A DNA stretch of 64,000 bases from Natronorubrum halalkaliphilum (GTDB lineage Archaea; Halobacteriota; Halobacteria; Halobacteriales; Natrialbaceae): assembly GCF_009834785.1 (NCBI RefSeq), contig NZ_WUYX01000027.1, positions 73,545-137,544 of the forward strand, read 5' to 3'. Shown piece by piece: positions 27,331-37,016 of the stretch; the stretch's first letter is position 1; each line of letters opens with the position of its first letter. Position numbers and translations under genes: made by a program. A model generated the notes under the pieces. It saw only the letters and a list, made by a program, of their open reading frames with translations, was not told the DNA's origin and searched no databases.

Positions 27331-27665
27331 GCGATGCCATGTCTGTCAAACCGAACACCGACGACCCGCTGCACCGCGCGAAGATCGAATTCATCTGCCT
27401 GGGGAGAGCGCTAATGCCCGACAAAGACTCACTTGAGCGAACCGCCGCGACGCTGATCCTCTTCGGCGTCTGGGCGGCGATCGTCCTCGGCCCGATGTTC
27501 TTCCCCGAGGCAGAACCCCCGCCCTGGGAGCTCCAACTCGGGACGACCGCAGTCGCGTTCCTGGTCCTCGGTCGGATGTGGGATATCGAGGTCGAGCGCG
27601 TCCTCGACGGCGTCACGATCTCGACCGACGGCGGCCAGCCCCGAGACGACGATCACGAGGACTGA
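27327..27665 (+). CDS. Small membrane protein
   Basis: A 112-residue protein with two hydrophobic segments (AATLILFGVWAAIVLGPMFF and WELQLGTTAVAFLVLGRMW) and a charged tail. The first start gives overlap with the upstream gene; an internal ATG at 27414 (MPDKDSLERT) would give a tidier membrane protein. The position before the packaging genes and the two-segment form recall a holin, but no lysis partner is near, so this is only a possibility. Confidence 0.55.
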   Translation: MSDAMSVKPNTDDPLHRAKIEFICLGRALMPDKDSLERTAATLILFGVWAAIVLGPMFFPEAEPPPWELQLGTTAVAFLVLGRMWDIEVERVLDGVTISTDGGQPRDDDHED

Positions 27666-27668
27666 CCA

Positions 27669-27854
27669 ATGGGATACACTGCAGGCTGTGACGGTTGCGG
27701 ATCGACATGCCGCCCAGCGCCGGCGCTGCTCTGTCAGTTCTCTCCCGAGTTCTTCCGGACGTCCAGTCTCGGCGGCTACCTCTCCGATATGGGGTTCGAC
27801 GAGGGCGACACCGTCACGTTGTGTGGCGATTGCACGCGGGAGGTGCTCGAGTGA
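27669..27854 (+). CDS. Small zinc-binding protein
   Basis: 61 residues with CDGCGSTC at the N-terminus and CGDC near the C-terminus, plus one further cysteine, a likely zinc-knuckle fold. Its stop overlaps the start of the HNH gene. Function unknown. Confidence 0.6.
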   Translation: MGYTAGCDGCGSTCRPAPALLCQFSPEFFRTSSLGGYLSDMGFDEGDTVTLCGDCTREVLE

Positions 27855-28135
27855 TGGACGAACGCCAACCCGGCCGTGACCTCTACTGGCGCGATCGCGA
27901 TGGATCGTCTTACCGCTGCCCTGGATGTGGACGTCCTCGCGACGCCGTCGACGGGATCGAACTCCATCACCAGGACCGCCGGCGCAACAACAACGACCCG
28001 GACAATCTGATCGGCCTCTGTCGTGACTGCCACCAGGACGGCGAACACGGGAACCGGCGACTCCCCTCCCACCTCGAGGCGCCGGCGCCGCGTGACGTCG
28101 ACGCGCCGAAGCCAGCGACCGGAGGTCCATCATGA
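27854..28135 (+). CDS. HNH endonuclease
   Basis: A 93-residue HNH nuclease: CPGC zinc knuckle, LHHQDRRRNNNDPDNLIGLC with the catalytic His pair and Asn, and CRDCHQDGEH at the end. The ATG at 27854 shares bases with the previous stop and the end overlaps the terminase small-subunit gene by four bases. HNH proteins next to terminase genes are known to take part in genome cleavage during packaging of many tailed phages, which is the likely role here. Confidence 0.85.
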   Translation: MDERQPGRDLYWRDRDGSSYRCPGCGRPRDAVDGIELHHQDRRRNNNDPDNLIGLCRDCHQDGEHGNRRLPSHLEAPAPRDVDAPKPATGGPS

Positions 28136-28698
28136 GCCAGGATCTTCCGACGATCGACGACGTCGACGAAGACGAACTAGTCGGTCAGCTGAGTGAGGAT
28201 GTCCCGAAGATCGCTGCCGATTCGAAGTGCCGCGGAAAACGCACGGAAAAACGCGACGGGGACTCGGTGTTTGTCGGCTACTGTGGGGCTCGAGCCGGCA
28301 AGGCGACCGACCAGGGTGTCAGCGACGGTCGCCGGTGCAATCATCACGGCGGCGGGAACTCCGGTGATAAAGGCCAAGGGGCCACTGAGGGGAACGACAA
28401 CGCGGTCGATCACGGTGGCTACCGCAAGCACTTCACCCGCCACCTGACCGACGGCGAGCAGGAGGCGTTCGACGAGGCTCGTCGGGCACTCGGAGATCCG
28501 AAGGATGCGAAACAGGTTGCTCAGACGGCAGCCAGCCTCTGTCTGATTCAGTACGACCGGACCGGTGACGAACGGTTCATGCGCCGCTACGAATCGATCT
28601 GCGACAAGGCGGGGATCTTCCCGAACGAAGAGATTGACGTCAACCACTCTGGTTCGATCGACCTCTGGAAGGATTCCGCACAGGAGGGAGACGAATGA
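28132..28698 (+). CDS. Putative terminase small subunit
   Basis: A 188-residue protein directly before the large terminase, overlapping it by four bases. The segment GATEGNDNAVDHGGYRK resembles the GxPxGNxNAxxHG box common in small terminase-type proteins. The first 90 residues carry a possible metal site (CRGKR, CGARAG, CNHHGGG). A helical C-terminal half (DGEQEAFDEARRAL, CDKAGIFPNEEI) fits a DNA-recognition oligomer. Confidence 0.7.
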   Translation: MSQDLPTIDDVDEDELVGQLSEDVPKIAADSKCRGKRTEKRDGDSVFVGYCGARAGKATDQGVSDGRRCNHHGGGNSGDKGQGATEGNDNAVDHGGYRKHFTRHLTDGEQEAFDEARRALGDPKDAKQVAQTAASLCLIQYDRTGDERFMRRYESICDKAGIFPNEEIDVNHSGSIDLWKDSAQEGDE

Positions 28699-30239
28699 GC
28701 GCGACAACCCCCGACTACGTCCGCGACCATCTTCCTGAGAACTACACTGGTCGAGAGAAGTATTGGCAGGCTGCCGAGGACTGGTTCGGGATCACGCTCT
28801 CTCCGGAGCAGCGGGAGATCCTCGAGCATGTCGCCGAGAACCAGTACACGCACCTCGAGGGTGGCAACGGTTTCGGGAAGACCTTCGGGATCGTCGCGCT
28901 CGCGTTGACGTTCAACCGCCGCCACTACCCCTCGAGCGTCGTCGTCACCTCCGGGACTTACGGAAAGCTCAAGCGGACGTTCTGTGCCGACGCCGAAGAG
29001 CTCCACAAGTCGTCGCCCTTCAACGAGCAAACGCCGTACTGGCCGGCGGCAACGTGGAAGTGGTCACCGAACCCGCACATCGACGTCGACGGTGAGCCGA
29101 CGTGGCAGTTTGAGGTCATCTCCCCAGAGGACCCCGGCGAGCTTGAGGGAGTCCACAACGACCACGTCCTCGTCATCGTCGACGAGGCCGACAAGAAAGA
29201 CGTCGACCTGGACACGCTCGACTCGATGGACTCGCTCATCTCCGACGACAACGACCGCATGGTCGTCATCAGCAATCCACCGGAGGACGAGACGAACGCA
29301 GTCGCGAACATGGGCGAGGTCGGGATCGAGCCCGAGAAGCTGACCTACTCGACGTTCGACTCGCACAACGTCCAGGTCGAGCTCGACCGTCGCGGCGGCG
29401 AGTGGATCCCAGGGCTGACCGGCCTGAAAAAGCTCAAGAAGAAATGGGAGGCACTGAACGGCGAGTCCTGGCCAGGTTACGAGGACGCTCGAGCGATGTC
29501 CACCCGCGGGACCGAAGCGTTCCGCAAAGATCTCGCCTCGCGATGGTATCGCCGCTTCGCTGGGATCATGCCGCCGGCCGGCGCGGCGAAGAACCGCCCC
29601 TTCGACCTCGACCTCGTCAAAGCCGGTTACGTCGAACGCGAGCAAGATCTCGAGGCTGGCACTCGACGTGGGACCGGGATCGACGTCGCCCGCAGCGGTG
29701 ACCGGACTGTCCAGATCGACGAACGGGAGTACGTCCTTGAGGTCGCTTACTCCGAGCCCGGCACCGACCACCGCGTTCAGTTCAATCGGATGTGGGAACT
29801 CCTCGACGCCGAGCCCACGGCGCCGATCGCGATCGACGCCGTCGGCGAGGGGTCAGGAAAGGCCGACGACACCGCCGCTCGATATCCCGAGGTCGACCGG
29901 TTCAAGTCCGGGGCCAAAGCGGCCCAACCGCAGGAGTACAAGGACCGATGGACTGAGGGCCTATGCGAGCTCGGGAACTGGCTCGAGCGGGGTGGAGAGT
30001 TCTCGGATACTCGGCTTCGGAAGGAGCTGAAAATCGCCGCTCGCGAAATTACCCTCGAGGAACGCTACATCAAGAACCGCGAGGATCAGGTCTACGTCGC
30101 CGATTCGAAATCGGAGATCAAGGACCGACTCGGCCACTCGCCGGACCACCTCGACGCGGCGATCCAGGCCGTGCTGATGGCGAAGGGGCTGATCCCTGAC
30201 GAGGAGGACGACAAGCTCGATTCGCTCCCCTGGAGGTAG
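28695..30239 (+). CDS. Terminase large subunit
   Basis: A 514-residue DNA packaging motor. The ATPase domain has Walker A EGGNGFGKT (residues 55-63) and Walker B VLVIVDEAD (158-166). The RNase H-like nuclease domain has the expected acidic residues in GTGIDVA (D330), PIAIDAVG (D381) and HSPDHLDA (D487). Length and order are normal for the family. It begins inside the small-subunit gene and is followed by the portal after six bases. Confidence 0.93.
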   Translation: MSATTPDYVRDHLPENYTGREKYWQAAEDWFGITLSPEQREILEHVAENQYTHLEGGNGFGKTFGIVALALTFNRRHYPSSVVVTSGTYGKLKRTFCADAEELHKSSPFNEQTPYWPAATWKWSPNPHIDVDGEPTWQFEVISPEDPGELEGVHNDHVLVIVDEADKKDVDLDTLDSMDSLISDDNDRMVVISNPPEDETNAVANMGEVGIEPEKLTYSTFDSHNVQVELDRRGGEWIPGLTGLKKLKKKWEALNGESWPGYEDARAMSTRGTEAFRKDLASRWYRRFAGIMPPAGAAKNRPFDLDLVKAGYVEREQDLEAGTRRGTGIDVARSGDRTVQIDEREYVLEVAYSEPGTDHRVQFNRMWELLDAEPTAPIAIDAVGEGSGKADDTAARYPEVDRFKSGAKAAQPQEYKDRWTEGLCELGNWLERGGEFSDTRLRKELKIAAREITLEERYIKNREDQVYVADSKSEIKDRLGHSPDHLDAAIQAVLMAKGLIPDEEDDKLDSLPWR

Positions 30240-30245
30240 CTTTTT

Positions 30246-31766
30246 ATGACAGATACAGATGCTAACCCCGACGCCTCGAGCACAAAGAGCGACGACCAGG
30301 ACGTCACCGCGAACGCACAGGAGGCGGTAACGGCCTCGAGTATGATGCGTGCGAGTGTCGCCAGTGTACTCGGACACTCAACCCAGGATCGGGATATCTT
30401 CGATACGTTTGACTGGACCCGCCGCCCGACGGTCGATCAGTTCTACGCGCTCTACCGAACGCACCCCTTCGCCGGGCCGATTATCGATCGGCCAGCCTTC
30501 ACGACGTGGCGCGACGAGCCGATTATCGTCGACGACCCCGACGACGAAACCGATTTCGAGCAGGACGTCGAGCGACTGTTCCGCAACCTACGGCTGCCGT
30601 CGAAAATGGAACGCGTCGACCGACTCGCAGGGATCGGCCGCTACGGACTCTCGGTGTTCGTCACGACCGACTGTCTCGACGAGGACGGCACCGTCGACGA
30701 AGACAGGTTGGCCGAGCCGATCGATCCGATGCAGTTCACCGCGGACGGCCTCGACAACGTCGTCCAGCACAAGCTGTTCTCGGAGATGTCCGTCGACGCG
30801 ATTCAGTGGGGCACCGAGGAACACGCTGGCGAGGGTCGGTGGGGGCTTCCCGTTCGCTACTCGATCGACTTCTCGAGCGAGGGGGATACCGACAACTCAC
30901 AGACCGATCGCGTCTGGAAGGTGCATCACTCGCGAACAGTGGCGGTCCCCGCCGGGCGTCGGTTAGACCACGACTTTTTCGCGCCGCCCCGCCTCGAGGG
31001 CTCGTTCAACATCCTCCGCGATATCTTGAAGGTGCTGGGTTCGGTCGCCGAGCTCGCGTACCGCGGCGCGGACAAGGGATTGGCCGTCTCGCACGATCCC
31101 AACGACGTCGACGTCACGAGCGAGCAGTTCTGGGAACAACACGACGAGGAGGTCCAGGAGTGGTTCCAGGGCCTCAAACCAATCTTTGAGACGACCGGTG
31201 ACATCACGGAACTCGGCGGACAGATCGCGGAGGTTTCGAACGTTTTCGAACCACAGCTGTCGGCACTCGCGACCGACACGGGCATCCCGAAGCGGGTTTT
31301 CGAAGGCGATCCCGCGGGAGCGCTCGCGAGCGCAGAAGAGGACACACAGGCATACTTCGGCCTGATCAAGGAACGCCGCACCGAATACGCGTTCCCGCTG
31401 AACGCCAGGCCGCATATCATGTGGTTCGTCAATAATGGCCTGATTACCCCGCCGAACAACGGCGCGTTCGACATCGAAGGCGAGGCGCTGCGGGTACTCT
31501 CCGAGAGCGAGCAGGCCGAACTCGAGGCCAAGCGCGGCGAGGCGCTGCGGAACATCTCCGACGATCCGCTGCTCGACCTCGGTCGGCAGGTCGTCGTCGA
31601 CTACATCCGCGAGGGTGAGCTCCCCGACGAGATCGAGACGGAGGCCGACATGGTCGCCGACCTCGAGGACCAGGACGCCGTCGGCGCGAACGCTCGCAGT
31701 GTCGACGAGATCACGGCTGGTTACGAGGCCGCTGCCGACGGCGGCCAGGAGGTGGACGATGGGTAG
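30246..31766 (+). CDS. Portal protein
   Basis: A 506-residue protein in the position of the portal, which forms the dodecameric DNA gate of the head. Sequence features fit the DUF1073/Gp6-like portal class: IDRPAFTTWRDEPIIVDD near the N-terminus, LAGIGRYGLSVFV, a central WEQHDEEVQEWFQGLKPIF helix, and the conserved GIPKRVFEGDPAGALASAEEDTQAYFGLI. The C-terminus overlaps the MuF-like gene by eight bases. Confidence 0.85.
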   Translation: MTDTDANPDASSTKSDDQDVTANAQEAVTASSMMRASVASVLGHSTQDRDIFDTFDWTRRPTVDQFYALYRTHPFAGPIIDRPAFTTWRDEPIIVDDPDDETDFEQDVERLFRNLRLPSKMERVDRLAGIGRYGLSVFVTTDCLDEDGTVDEDRLAEPIDPMQFTADGLDNVVQHKLFSEMSVDAIQWGTEEHAGEGRWGLPVRYSIDFSSEGDTDNSQTDRVWKVHHSRTVAVPAGRRLDHDFFAPPRLEGSFNILRDILKVLGSVAELAYRGADKGLAVSHDPNDVDVTSEQFWEQHDEEVQEWFQGLKPIFETTGDITELGGQIAEVSNVFEPQLSALATDTGIPKRVFEGDPAGALASAEEDTQAYFGLIKERRTEYAFPLNARPHIMWFVNNGLITPPNNGAFDIEGEALRVLSESEQAELEAKRGEALRNISDDPLLDLGRQVVVDYIREGELPDEIETEADMVADLEDQDAVGANARSVDEITAGYEAAADGGQEVDDG

Positions 31767-32673
31767 CCTCCATCCGGCACTCGACCGGCACGACGCTGGC
31801 TGTGGGTGTCATGCCTGCAATCTCCCGTCGGTCACCGCGAACGAGTACGCGGTCGAAGAGTCCGGCCGGGAGGATCCGACCCACACGACGACCGACGTTA
31901 GGGAACTCTCGCGATGGATCCGTGGCCGGATCGGCGAGGTCGACGCCGCGGTTCGCGAGAAGATCCTCGACGAGGACGCCTTCGGGATGGGCGACAGCTC
32001 CTACTCGGAGTGGTCCGGGCTCTCCGACGCCGACAAGGCACGCCGATTCTCCGACTGGCTCGATGAGCAGATCGAGTCGACGGTGTTCACGAGCGAGTTC
32101 GAGGAGAAAGCCGAACGACACCTCGAGCATGCTGTCGAACGCGGGGCTCGGGACGCCCATCGCGAGCTTCGCGACGCCGGCGTCGATATCGGTGACGCCG
32201 ACGAGACACTCGCCCAGGACAACGTCCAGGAGGCGATCGGCCTCGGTGTGGTCGCGCTCGCCGGCCGTATCCGTGATGAGATGGACGACTTCCGCGGTGA
32301 CACTCGCCAGATCATCACCGACGGTGGACTCGAGGTCTCGCGGACACAGCTGGTTTCGGACATCGTCGAGCGCGGCGAGGTCTACAAGTCCAACGCGACG
32401 GCCGACGTCGCTGGCGAGGTCGTCAACCAGTACAACACGACGGGTCAACTCTCGAGCTACGAGCGCGTCCCCGACGACGTCGAGATCGAACTCAACGTCG
32501 AACCAGAGTTCGTTACGGCAGGGGATGACGCTGTCTGCGAATTCTGCCAGGAGCTCGCCCGGCGAGACTGGACGCTCGAGGATGCTCAGGAGTTCCACAT
32601 CCCGAACGATACGCACGACTACTGCCGATGTAGATGGCGGGTGACCGACGTCCGCACCCTGGAGGATCTGTAA
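31759..32673 (+). CDS. MuF-like head morphogenesis protein
   Basis: A 304-residue minor head protein following the portal. The N-terminal half is helical; the C-terminal 80 residues match the MuF style end (VCEFCQELARRDWTLEDAQEFHIPNDTHDYCRCRW) with two cysteine pairs. An N-terminal CGCHAC may bind metal. ATG at 31759 was chosen because upstream codons only repeat the portal reading region. Such proteins are packed in the head of many tailed phages. Confidence 0.8.
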   Translation: MGSLHPALDRHDAGCGCHACNLPSVTANEYAVEESGREDPTHTTTDVRELSRWIRGRIGEVDAAVREKILDEDAFGMGDSSYSEWSGLSDADKARRFSDWLDEQIESTVFTSEFEEKAERHLEHAVERGARDAHRELRDAGVDIGDADETLAQDNVQEAIGLGVVALAGRIRDEMDDFRGDTRQIITDGGLEVSRTQLVSDIVERGEVYKSNATADVAGEVVNQYNTTGQLSSYERVPDDVEIELNVEPEFVTAGDDAVCEFCQELARRDWTLEDAQEFHIPNDTHDYCRCRWRVTDVRTLEDL

Positions 32674-32675
32674 TC

Positions 32676-34391
32676 ATGACGAGATACATCACTGCGAACG
32701 GCGAAGAGGTCGAGATCGTCGAGGAGACGCGCAACGGTGACCAGTACTACGTCGCCACGGGCGTCCCGATCGTCAAGCCGATGGAGCTCGCGACGGGCTA
32801 CGTCCCGCGCGAGTGGGTCGCTGCCAGTACCGAGATGGAGAACACGCACGGCTGTACCGGGTGGGACGGCACGACGCCGACCGTGAACCACCCCCGAAAC
32901 CACTCCGAGTTTTCATGGCACGACCCCGAGCGACCGGAAGACGACATCGTCCTTGCGGCCAACGAAGACGTCCAGGAGACGCTCGGCGTCGGCACCGTAG
33001 AGAACGATCGCTTCGACGGCGAGTACGTTCGTGCCGACATCGCGATCAACGCCGACGAGGCTCGAGAGATGGGTGGCGAGGCGGCCGACATCGTCGACGA
33101 CATCGAAGCCGGCCGCGGTCTCGAGGTTTCCTCGCAGTACCTCCACGCCGAACTCCCGCCAGGCGAGTACGACGGTGAGCACCGGACGAACGCGAAGGCG
33201 ATCGCGGCGCCGGACTCGGTCGCGCTGGTCCCCAACGGTCGTGGGGTCTGCTCGGTCGAGGACGGCTGCGGGATCGCCCCCGGCGTGGCGGCGAACGTGG
33301 CTGACTATCCTGACGTCGGCGCGATCTCCGCCGGAAGCGATGACCCCGTAAGTCCCCAGACCGGGCAGGGCGAGGGCCAACGGACGATGGACAACGGATC
33401 ACAGATGGCCGGCGTCCGACAGCTCTTCAGCGGCCTCGCGTCGCTGGTGGGCTCGGCTGCTGGTCCGAAGGACCCTGCAGCGAACAGCACGGAAACGACG
33501 GGGGCGGCAACCGAGGGCGAGTCCTCGGAATCCCCTGTGGATGACGATACAGACCATGAGATGAACGGAACCGCGAACACGACGTTCGAGGGCCAATCTG
33601 TCGCAGAGATCATGGGCGTCGTTGGTGGCACGATAGAGCCGCAAGTTGACGAGCTGATGGCAGAGGTTCGCGAGAACCTCGAAGACGAGTACGACGGCGA
33701 CGACGTCGAAGAGATCATGGGTGCCATCGGCGGCACGCTGACCGCTCACGTCGACTCGGCTGTCGACGAGATGAGCGACCAACTGCGATGGGAGGACGAC
33801 GAGCCCGAATCGAACAGCGACACCTACCACACAGCAAACATGGACCGAGACGACCTCATCGAAGAGATCACGGCGAACAGCAACATCAAGCGCGACTCGC
33901 TCGAGGGCATGGGTGACACCTGCCTCGAGACGACGCACAAGAACATCGTCGGGAACGCCGATGGTGGCGATGACGACGACCCCGAAGACGGACAGGACGA
34001 CGACCCGACCGCGGACGACGCCGACGACGTCGACGATACTGGGGGCGGGACGATCGGCGACATGACGCCCCAGGAACTCGGCGAAACCCTTCGCGAGCAG
34101 GGCTTCGTCACCGAGGACGCGATCGGTGACCAGGTCGAAGCAACCGCGAACGAACTCGAGCGCGAGGAGCGCGCAAAGAACATCGTCGCGAACAGCGCCG
34201 AGTACGACTCGGAGGACGTCGACTGGATCGCCGACCTCCCCGAGAAGGAACTCGAGCGCAAGGAACGCGGCGCCACGCAGACCGGCGGTGCGCCTGCAAC
34301 CAGCGGCACGGGTGCGTTCGGTGCGACCGGCAACGCTGGCGGTGACGGCGACGTCGACACTGACGACATGCCGGACCTGGAGGTGAACTGA
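32676..34391 (+). CDS. Prohead protease/scaffold fusion
   Basis: A 571-residue protein before the capsid gene. The first 220 residues look like a DUF2213-type capsid maturation protease domain (ATGYVPREWVAASTEMENTHG, HPRNHSEFSWHDP, IEAGRGLEVSSQYLHAEL). The remainder is acidic, low-complexity and coiled, as in a scaffold, with an internal duplication (SVAEIMGVVGGTIEPQVDELM, later EEIMGAIGGTLTAHVDSAV). Fusion of protease and scaffold in one chain is common. The protease assignment rests on position and general pattern. Confidence 0.7.
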   Translation: MTRYITANGEEVEIVEETRNGDQYYVATGVPIVKPMELATGYVPREWVAASTEMENTHGCTGWDGTTPTVNHPRNHSEFSWHDPERPEDDIVLAANEDVQETLGVGTVENDRFDGEYVRADIAINADEAREMGGEAADIVDDIEAGRGLEVSSQYLHAELPPGEYDGEHRTNAKAIAAPDSVALVPNGRGVCSVEDGCGIAPGVAANVADYPDVGAISAGSDDPVSPQTGQGEGQRTMDNGSQMAGVRQLFSGLASLVGSAAGPKDPAANSTETTGAATEGESSESPVDDDTDHEMNGTANTTFEGQSVAEIMGVVGGTIEPQVDELMAEVRENLEDEYDGDDVEEIMGAIGGTLTAHVDSAVDEMSDQLRWEDDEPESNSDTYHTANMDRDDLIEEITANSNIKRDSLEGMGDTCLETTHKNIVGNADGGDDDDPEDGQDDDPTADDADDVDDTGGGTIGDMTPQELGETLREQGFVTEDAIGDQVEATANELEREERAKNIVANSAEYDSEDVDWIADLPEKELERKERGATQTGGAPATSGTGAFGATGNAGGDGDVDTDDMPDLEVN

Positions 34392-34392
34392 G

Positions 34393-34854
34393 ATGTCGCG
34401 AAGTCACAAGGTCGGCAGCCGACGCGAGATCGACTCGGCAATCGAACGCACGTACCGCCTCGCCGAAGCCGTGGCGGTCACGCCGGGGATGCTCCTCGAG
34501 GTCACCGGCGTCGACGACGACGGCACGCCGCTGGTCGCCCCGCAGAGAGGCGACGGCGAGAACGTGTCCGTTCGCATCGCGATCGAGAAGAAGACCGGCA
34601 GCGACACGCCGCGCGAAGAACCGAAGGACGTCGACATCACCGAACCCGGCGACGAGATCCGTGCGTACGTCCTCCGACCGGGCGAAGGCGACGAGAACGG
34701 CCTCGCCGGCGACGCGATCAGCGAGGGCGAGCCGGTCGTCTCCAACGGCGACGGCACGTTCCGGGAGCACGTCGACGAGGACGAGGGCGCCAAACTCGCG
34801 GTCGCCCTCGAGGACGCACAGGCTGACGACCGCTTCGAATACGAGGTGATCTAA
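34393..34854 (+). CDS. Putative capsid decoration protein
   Basis: A 153-residue beta-rich acidic protein between the scaffold/protease and the capsid gene (SPGMLLEVTG-like strands, GDEIRAYVLRPGEGDENGLAGDAISEGEPVV). This location and a short beta-barrel pattern are typical for head decoration (lambda gpD or HK97-like) proteins. No catalytic motif. Confidence 0.6.
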   Translation: MSRSHKVGSRREIDSAIERTYRLAEAVAVTPGMLLEVTGVDDDGTPLVAPQRGDGENVSVRIAIEKKTGSDTPREEPKDVDITEPGDEIRAYVLRPGEGDENGLAGDAISEGEPVVSNGDGTFREHVDEDEGAKLAVALEDAQADDRFEYEVI

Positions 34855-34855
34855 G

Positions 34856-36037
34856 ATGGCAGGAATCTCGGCAAACCGAACGATGCCCGACAGCGACAAC
34901 GACGATCTGTCGGGGCTGCAGCGACGCATTCTCTTCACGAACGACGAGAACGCAAAGCAGCAGCTGCAGCAGCGGATGTACCAGAAGACGCTCCAGACCG
35001 CCAAAGAAGAGTACGGCCCGGCGGGCGTCGAGCAGCAGAAGGAACTCTGGCAGGCCGCAGCGAACGGCCTCCAGCAGGGCTACCGAAAGGGCGCGATGGG
35101 CGGCATCAGCGCCAACGCCCAGCGCCTGGACTACGACGAGTGGGAGGATCGCGACGACCTCGAGGTCACCGAGGCGCGCATCGCGAAGACCGCCGTCGAG
35201 GACCTCATCGACGCCGGCTTCGATCGCGACGTCTCCCCGGCGCGGCTGGTCTCGCTGTACCAGGTCCGCTCGGATGCGTTCGACGCCGAGCGCGGGATGA
35301 ACCTCCGGTCGCAGGCCCACGACGACCAGCCGGTCAAGTTCCGCGAGGGCGTCCCCCTGCCGTACGACTACGTCACCTGGGAGATCGATGAACGCGAGCT
35401 CATCAACTCGCAGAACTTCGGCGAGGATGCCGAGACCGAGGCCGCCGAGGAAGCCGGTGAGGAGCTCGCGGACTCGATGGAGGAGCTGGCCTTCGAGGGC
35501 TGGAACACCGAGATCGAGATCCAGGGCTCGCTCTACAGCGTCGACGGCTACCTCACGACCGACTACAAGCTCGAGGAGAGTGGCTTCGGCGACTGGGCCG
35601 AAGCGTCGAACGTCGTCGAGACCATCCAAGAGCTTCAGTCCGAACTGAACGCCCAGACCGAAGACCGCAACCGCGGTTACAACCCACAGCAGGAGGGCGT
35701 CTGGCTCTACTACCCCACTGCGCAGTGGGGCAACCTGACCCTGCAGCCCGACCCACAGGGCGACGGGAACATGAACCTGCTCCAGCGCCTGCAGCAGGAC
35801 TACCCGTGGATCGACTTCCGGATGTCCGGTGCGCTCGATCCCGACGAGTGTGTGATGGTCATCCAGAACACCGACGTCGTCGACCTCGCCGACGGTCAGG
35901 CACCGACGACGATGTCCGGCGAGATCGACCTCGGGCTCGCCACCGAGTACCGACACCTCGGCATGCGCATCCCGCGCATCAAGGCAACGTACGACGAGAT
36001 CTACGGGATCGCCGTCGGAACCGGCATCGACGGGTGA
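34856..36037 (+). CDS. Major capsid protein (HK97 fold predicted)
   Basis: A 393-residue protein one base after the decoration gene. A helical acidic N-terminus precedes a body with strand and helix pattern expected for the HK97 fold: an E-loop-like stretch (AFDAERGMNLRSQAHDDQPVKF), a long spine helix (EAAEEAGEELADSMEELAFEGW), and a P-domain-like end (GALDPDECVMVIQNTDVVDLADG). It ends with basic, structured residues (HLGMRIPRIKATYDEIYGIAVG). Position after the protease/scaffold makes this call firm even without a named family. Confidence 0.82.
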   Translation: MAGISANRTMPDSDNDDLSGLQRRILFTNDENAKQQLQQRMYQKTLQTAKEEYGPAGVEQQKELWQAAANGLQQGYRKGAMGGISANAQRLDYDEWEDRDDLEVTEARIAKTAVEDLIDAGFDRDVSPARLVSLYQVRSDAFDAERGMNLRSQAHDDQPVKFREGVPLPYDYVTWEIDERELINSQNFGEDAETEAAEEAGEELADSMEELAFEGWNTEIEIQGSLYSVDGYLTTDYKLEESGFGDWAEASNVVETIQELQSELNAQTEDRNRGYNPQQEGVWLYYPTAQWGNLTLQPDPQGDGNMNLLQRLQQDYPWIDFRMSGALDPDECVMVIQNTDVVDLADGQAPTTMSGEIDLGLATEYRHLGMRIPRIKATYDEIYGIAVGTGIDG

Positions 36038-36043
36038 TCACTC

Positions 36044-36466
36044 GTGACGACACACCGCTGGACGTCGTCGACGCGACTCAAACGCCACGACACGGGTGAG
36101 GAGATCGCGCCCGGTGAGACGTTCGAGCCGACCGACTCCGAACTCCGGGCCTACGGCAACCAGATCGAACGCGTCGAAGACGACATCGTCCAAGAAGCCG
36201 AGACGGCTGACGAGTTCGAGGAGATCCTCGAGGACACCGACGGCGTGGAGGTCACCGACGACGGCATCACTCCTGAACCGGATGGTGTCGCGTTCGACGA
36301 GGACGCCTGGTTCGACGATCACGACGGGTACCAGGACCGCGTCGAGACGGTCGAGTCCGGCGTGGTCGACGACGTCCTCGAGGAGATCAAAGACGTCGAG
36401 CGCTCGGAAAAGGTGATCGAGGCTGCCAAAGCCCGTCGCGACGACCCCGAGGACAACGAGGACTGA
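36044..36466 (+). CDS. Hypothetical acidic head protein
   Basis: A 140-residue very acidic protein from a GTG start, six bases after the capsid stop. A short N-terminal domain (TRLKRHDTGEEIAPGETFEPTDSEL) resembles small head-associated proteins that begin with a beta hairpin; the rest is a long helical stretch. Unknown role in head completion or assembly. Confidence 0.6.
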   Translation: MTTHRWTSSTRLKRHDTGEEIAPGETFEPTDSELRAYGNQIERVEDDIVQEAETADEFEEILEDTDGVEVTDDGITPEPDGVAFDEDAWFDDHDGYQDRVETVESGVVDDVLEEIKDVERSEKVIEAAKARRDDPEDNED

Positions 36467-36469
36467 CCG

Positions 36470-36751
36470 ATGAGCGCCGAACGTCTTCACGACTACGACC
36501 CGTCGCTGCACAAAGAGCGTCCGATGGGGGGCACGACCGACTTTGAGCGGTTCATGCTCCCGGTTGACGTCCTCGGGCGGATGCGGCCACGGTCGGAACT
36601 CTACCGGGACCATTCAGACAAGCTGGTGGTCATCTACGAACCGCTCGAGGAGATCGCCGACGGGCGTTGGCTGATCAACGTAAACAGCCGCGTCTATGTG
36701 GTCGACGAGCACGTCCTGGTCGAAGGGCTCGAGTACGAGGTTGACCGATGA
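36470..36751 (+). CDS. Hypothetical head or connector protein
   Basis: A 93-residue protein with a beta-rich C-terminal half (KLVVIYEPLEEIADGRWLINVNSRVYVVDEHVLVEG). It overlaps the next tiny gene by four bases. Unrecognised; part of the late operon. Confidence 0.55.
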   Translation: MSAERLHDYDPSLHKERPMGGTTDFERFMLPVDVLGRMRPRSELYRDHSDKLVVIYEPLEEIADGRWLINVNSRVYVVDEHVLVEGLEYEVDR

Positions 36752-36894
36752 ACGGCAGCATCGAAGTCGAAATCCCGTCCTGGATCTGCGACCACTACGG
36801 ACTCCCGACGCTCCGGTTCCGCGACACGTCGGGGGCTCGAGGAGTGTTCGGCCCGATTGAAGGCCACTGCCACGCGGAGGGGATCATTCGATGA
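36748..36894 (+). CDS. Small ORF in the connector cluster (48 aa)
   Basis: Forty-eight codons starting MNGSIEVEIPSWICDHYG and ending EGHCHAEGIIR, with two cysteines and three histidines that could bind a metal. Start and stop overlap the neighbours by four bases each, which argues that it is translated. Function unknown. Confidence 0.5.
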   Translation: MNGSIEVEIPSWICDHYGLPTLRFRDTSGARGVFGPIEGHCHAEGIIR

Positions 36895-37016
36895 CCGATG
36901 GTGTCACTCCACTCGAAGCCCGTTACAACCTCATCTACTACGGTCAGCCAACAGAGCCAGAGCAAGAGACACCGAGGGACCTCCCGGCAGCTGTCCGGGT
37001 GCTTGACCATGAGTGA
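36891..37016 (+). CDS. Small ORF in the connector cluster (41 aa)
   Basis: Forty-one codons (MTDGVTPLEARYNLIYYGQP...) linked to the previous ORF by an ATGA overlap and to the next by an eight-base overlap. Rich in Pro and Glu. Function unknown; supported by the unbroken chain of overlaps. Confidence 0.45.
   Translation: MTDGVTPLEARYNLIYYGQPTEPEQETPRDLPAAVRVLDHE

Noticed and set aside
27327..27665. Holin
   Set aside because: Two hydrophobic segments alone are not enough and no endolysin-like partner was found; kept as membrane protein.
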